Assembly: GCA_007127655.1 (NCBI GenBank)
Contig: SKYX01000389.1
Span: forward strand, 1 to 9,239
Length of the DNA: 9,239 bases
Source: Desulfonatronum sp.
GTDB lineage: Bacteria; Desulfobacterota; Desulfovibrionia; Desulfovibrionales; Desulfonatronaceae
Reading direction: 5' to 3'
Each line of letters opens with the position of its first letter. Position 1 is the first letter of the stretch. The translations under genes were made by a program, and so were the position numbers. Below, one piece after another: positions 7,294 to 9,239 of this stretch. A model generated the notes under the pieces. The model had not been told where the DNA came from. It ran no database searches and saw only the letters and a list, made by a program, of their open reading frames with translations.

Positions 7294-7366
7294 TGGGAGC
7301 AGACCAGGTATGCCGGAAAACGAAACGGCCGTGTAAGAAAGTGAGGCTCTGCAATGTTGGACGTGG

Positions 7367-7380
7367 AATTGGCACCAATT
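7367..7380. repeat. Inverted repeat AATTGG-CA-CCAATT upstream of the kinase gene
   Basis: A 6-bp perfect inverted repeat with a 2-bp centre lies 74 bp before the kinase ATG, in the 109-bp gap behind the HsdR-N-like gene. An 8-bp palindrome ACGGCCGT at 7325-7332 is nearby. These are operator-like in size and place, but nothing identifies the regulator. No T-tract follows, so it is not a clear terminator, and I see no convincing sigma-70 promoter in this gap. Confidence 0.3.
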
Positions 7381-7402
7381 TTCCTGTGGCTCGGAACGCC
7401 TT

Positions 7403-7951
7403 TCAGGCAGGGCACTCCTGACCGCAACACCCTTCCAGAAATCCGCTGTACATGTAGAAGACACGCTGTTCGCGGGCCAGGCGAGCCGGGTCCAATTGGG
7501 GGGCCGGATGATGGGTGAGGAGGGTTTGGAGTTCTTCCCAGGTGGGGATGGCGGTGAAGCCGCTGGCAAGGGTCTTGCCGCTGGCGGCGCTCAGGAGTCT
7601 GGCATCCTTGCTGTCCGTGACAATGACCAGGGGGGCGGGGGCTTCGGGCAACAGTCTGGCGGCGTAGACCCCTTCCCGTGTGTAGGTCTCGGGGGTGCCG
7701 GAACAGAAGAGCAGGACGAGGGACGGCTCTCCATGCTCATTGCGAACGAGAATGTCCACATTGCGGGAAAAGGAGGTGCCGTCCACCAGGAACTGGATGG
7801 GGACTTTCGGGGTCAGGCTTGCCTTGGGGTAGCCTTTTTCCTCCACCAGCAGCCGGGCCAAGCCCTGGCGCAGGTCTTCGTAGGTGGTCAGCTCCAGTTC
7901 TTCTCCGGTGAGATAGTCTTCAATAGCTTGGCCGAGGCTTACTTCATGCAC
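7403..7951 (-). CDS. Stand-alone HsdR N-terminal-domain-like protein, nuclease site degenerate
   Basis: The 182-residue protein resembles the N-terminal domain of type I restriction R subunits (HSDR_N families, PD-(D/E)xK fold), found alone rather than fused to a helicase. Visible family marks are Glu25 in the first helix, GYPKASL at 40-46, and NVDILV with Asp66. The following strand, where a nuclease would have E-x-K, reads LLFCSG (80-85), so cleavage activity is doubtful. A later stretch APLVIVTDSKDARLL is followed by GFTAIPTWEEL, and the tail carries Cys175, Cys176 and Cys180 (CCGQEC), which could bind a metal. The start is a GTG with AAGGAG at 7958-7963, six bases upstream; no ATG competes. 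It lies 26 nt behind the phosphatase gene, so the two are probably co-transcribed. No hsdM or hsdS is present and its function is unknown. Confidence 0.8.
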   Translation of the reverse strand: MHEVSLGQAIEDYLTGEELELTTYEDLRQGLARLLVEEKGYPKASLTPKVPIQFLVDGTSFSRNVDILVRNEHGEPSLVLLFCSGTPETYTREGVYAARLLPEAPAPLVIVTDSKDARLLSAASGKTLASGFTAIPTWEELQTLLTHHPAPQLDPARLAREQRVFYMYSGFLEGCCGQECPA

Positions 7952-7957
7952 AAAGTG

Positions 7958-7963
7958 CTCCTT
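7958..7963 (-). promoter_or_regulatory. Ribosome binding site for the GTG start at 7951
   Basis: AAGGAG on the minus strand, six bases before GTG, supports initiation at the non-ATG codon. Confidence 0.75.
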
Positions 7964-7977
7964 CTTGTTGGTTGGAA

Positions 7978-9096
7978 TCAGAGGATGGTCCCGGTTCCGC
8001 CGGACGGATCTTTCGTCCCGGCTTCAGGCACTCCACCCTGGCTGGACAACAGATGGAAAAAAGACTGAATGAATCTCCCGGAAACCACGTCGATCAAGGG
8101 AAAGGAGACGTGGTTGCGGTGGGGAAATTTTCCGGCCAGGGCCAGGAACAGTCCCTGTGATAATTCCTCGGTACGGTCTTGGCAATGCTTGATGAACGCG
8201 GTTTTGGCGGAGATCTCCGGCAGGTCTGAAAACCGGCAGGACAGGGGGCGAGAGGAAAAAACCAGGCAGCTTCCGTCCCTGGACAGCGGACAGATGTGAC
8301 TTTGGGGGGCGGTGGGCTGGGAGTCGTCCTCGCCTTGCTCCCTGGAGCGCTTGCGAAGAGCGCGACAGGTCCGGGAAATTTTTCCGCACTGCTCGATGAT
8401 CTCCAACCGTTGGGCACTGTGCATTTTCCGGTTCAAGTGGTGCGTCAGGTGGGCCGCCTCCACCAGGGAGACCTCCACGTCGCAGCGTGAACAGCAGGCG
8501 GCATGGTCGGCCCCGCAGAGGGCGTCGACGCCTTGCTCGCGCAGGCGATTGTCGATCTCGGAAAGCAGGGCTTCATGGTCCGCGAAAAACGGACTCAGGT
8601 CCACCAGGGACTTCCATTCCAGGGAAGGCTCCCGGATGGTCAGTCGGCCTTCCTTCTTGCCGATCTTGCGCACCAGCCACCATTGATCGAAATTTGCCGG
8701 CTGGGAGCGCAGCTTCTTGATCTTCTGCTTGACCAGCTTGCTGCCTAAGCCCCGCCGTAAAAGGTAGGCGGAGATGACGGTTCCGGTCCGCCCGATGCCG
8801 TGGCGGCAATGGACGTAGACCTTTTTGCCCAGGTAGATGGCCTCGTCCAGCCAGGCCAGAGCCTCTTCCAATGCCTGGAGTTGCGGCGTTTCCTCGTCCT
8901 CGATGGGCAGATAGTGGACTTCGAAGCCCTGTTTGAATTCGATGTCGTGCAGATCGCAGTATTCGGCGCACAAATTCAGAATAGCGTCCACACCTTCGGC
9001 CCGGAGATGGTCCAGGTGGTCGTAGGACATGGGAGCCGGTCCGGTGGCCAGATTCGGGGTGACCCAGTAGACGGGGTATGCTCCAGTGTTGCTCAT
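7978..9096 (-). CDS. Dual-specificity-type phosphatase fused to a YkgJ-like cysteine-cluster domain
   Basis: The 372-residue protein has two parts. Residues 1-150 form a cysteine-dependent phosphatase of the dual-specificity/tyrosine class: P-loop VHCRHGIGRTG with Cys97 and Arg103, and a likely general acid Asp67 in PIEDEETP. Such enzymes hydrolyse phosphate from proteins or from small molecules. Residues about 190-345 resemble the YkgJ / zinc- or iron-chelating cysteine-cluster family: Cys194, Cys201-Cys202, Cys205, then CPLSRDGSC (269-277) and RPLSCRF with Cys287. Start choice: the ATG at 9096 has GAGGAG at 9102-9107 and overlaps the previous stop as ATGA, whereas the upstream ATG at 9120 lies inside the previous gene and adds only eight residues. 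The C-terminal 20 or so residues are Gly/Ser/Pro/Thr-rich and probably disordered. Substrate and metal are not predictable from the sequence. Confidence 0.88.
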   Translation of the reverse strand: MSNTGAYPVYWVTPNLATGPAPMSYDHLDHLRAEGVDAILNLCAEYCDLHDIEFKQGFEVHYLPIEDEETPQLQALEEALAWLDEAIYLGKKVYVHCRHGIGRTGTVISAYLLRRGLGSKLVKQKIKKLRSQPANFDQWWLVRKIGKKEGRLTIREPSLEWKSLVDLSPFFADHEALLSEIDNRLREQGVDALCGADHAACCSRCDVEVSLVEAAHLTHHLNRKMHSAQRLEIIEQCGKISRTCRALRKRSREQGEDDSQPTAPQSHICPLSRDGSCLVFSSRPLSCRFSDLPEISAKTAFIKHCQDRTEELSQGLFLALAGKFPHRNHVSFPLIDVVSGRFIQSFFHLLSSQGGVPEAGTKDPSGGTGTIL

Positions 9097-9239
9097 GTTC
9101 GCTCCTCTGCCGGACGCCATTTGCCCTGCATTTCTTCAGCCAGACGCAGGGCATGTTCGCGACTTTCCAGGGCCATGTCCAGCAGCGGGGTGCGGCCCAG
9201 GATATACCCCAGGATGTTCAGCCGCAGCTCGGTGCGGCG
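9093..9239 (-). CDS. C-terminal end of an unrecognised protein (cut by window edge)
   Basis: An open frame runs from the window edge to a TGA at 9095-9093 and encodes 48 residues, beginning RRTELRLNILGYILGRTP and ending WRPAEERT. It is charged and apparently helical, with a Leu-rich patch; I do not recognise a family. Its stop codon overlaps the phosphatase ATG (ATGA), and the phosphatase ribosome site GAGGAG lies within its last codons. This is the usual arrangement for translational coupling and the main reason to accept it as a real gene. Confidence 0.65.
   Translation of the reverse strand, partial: RRTELRLNILGYILGRTPLLDMALESREHALRLAEEMQGKWRPAEERT

Noticed and set aside
7371..7386. Sigma-54-like TTGGCAC-N5-TTCC on the plus strand
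   Set aside because: The -12 GC is CC, it points away from the kinase gene into the 3' end of a minus-strand gene, and its -24 half is part of the inverted repeat at 7367-7380.
7294..7569. N-terminal extension of the histidine kinase up to 7569
   Set aside because: The extension overlaps the HsdR-N-like gene, is low in structure and rich in Pro/Ser, and shows no domain. The ATG at 7293 is the first start after that gene ends.
7496..8068. Plus-strand open frame of 190 codons
   Set aside because: It is antisense to both the HsdR-N-like gene and the end of the phosphatase gene, each supported by ribosome sites and family motifs. Its Gly-rich translation has no domain.

Overview
The window looks like chromosomal DNA of a Gram-negative, GC-rich bacterium, most likely a deltaproteobacterium of the Desulfovibrio type. 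That placement is inferred from the gene families present: a PAS-rich soluble kinase with a sigma-54 response regulator, a stand-alone HsdR-N-like protein, and a phosphatase fused to a YkgJ-like cysteine cluster. No rRNA or other marker gene confirms it. All recognised genes lie on the minus strand, so the order below follows transcription, from right to left.

Right part (9239-7403): the C-terminal end of an unrecognised gene overlaps by 4 nt (ATGA) a dual-specificity-type phosphatase with a C-terminal cysteine cluster. 26 nt later comes a small HsdR-N-like protein whose nuclease site is degenerate. These three look like one operon.

Middle (7293-3581): a three-PAS cytoplasmic histidine kinase, clearly more AT-rich than its surroundings, is followed by an NtrC-type response regulator (receiver, AAA+, Fis-type HTH). 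They are very probably a cognate pair. The 116-bp gap between them holds a strong inverted repeat and a possible promoter.

Left part (3580-298): a roughly 390-bp non-coding stretch contains a sigma-54-like -24/-12 element. It leads into a PAS-GGDEF-EAL protein with an intact GGDEF site and a degenerate EAL site, then, 36 nt on, a WbpP/TviC-type UDP-N-acetylhexosamine 4-epimerase. The working hypothesis is a signalling cassette: PAS kinase, then sigma-54 activator, then diguanylate cyclase plus a nucleotide-sugar enzyme, controlling a surface polysaccharide. The gene order and promoter candidate support it, but it is inference.

The left edge (about 1-190) is intergenic. It carries a cluster of related hairpins resembling a dispersed REP/BIME-like palindromic element. 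No RNA genes, insertion-sequence genes or CRISPR arrays were found.
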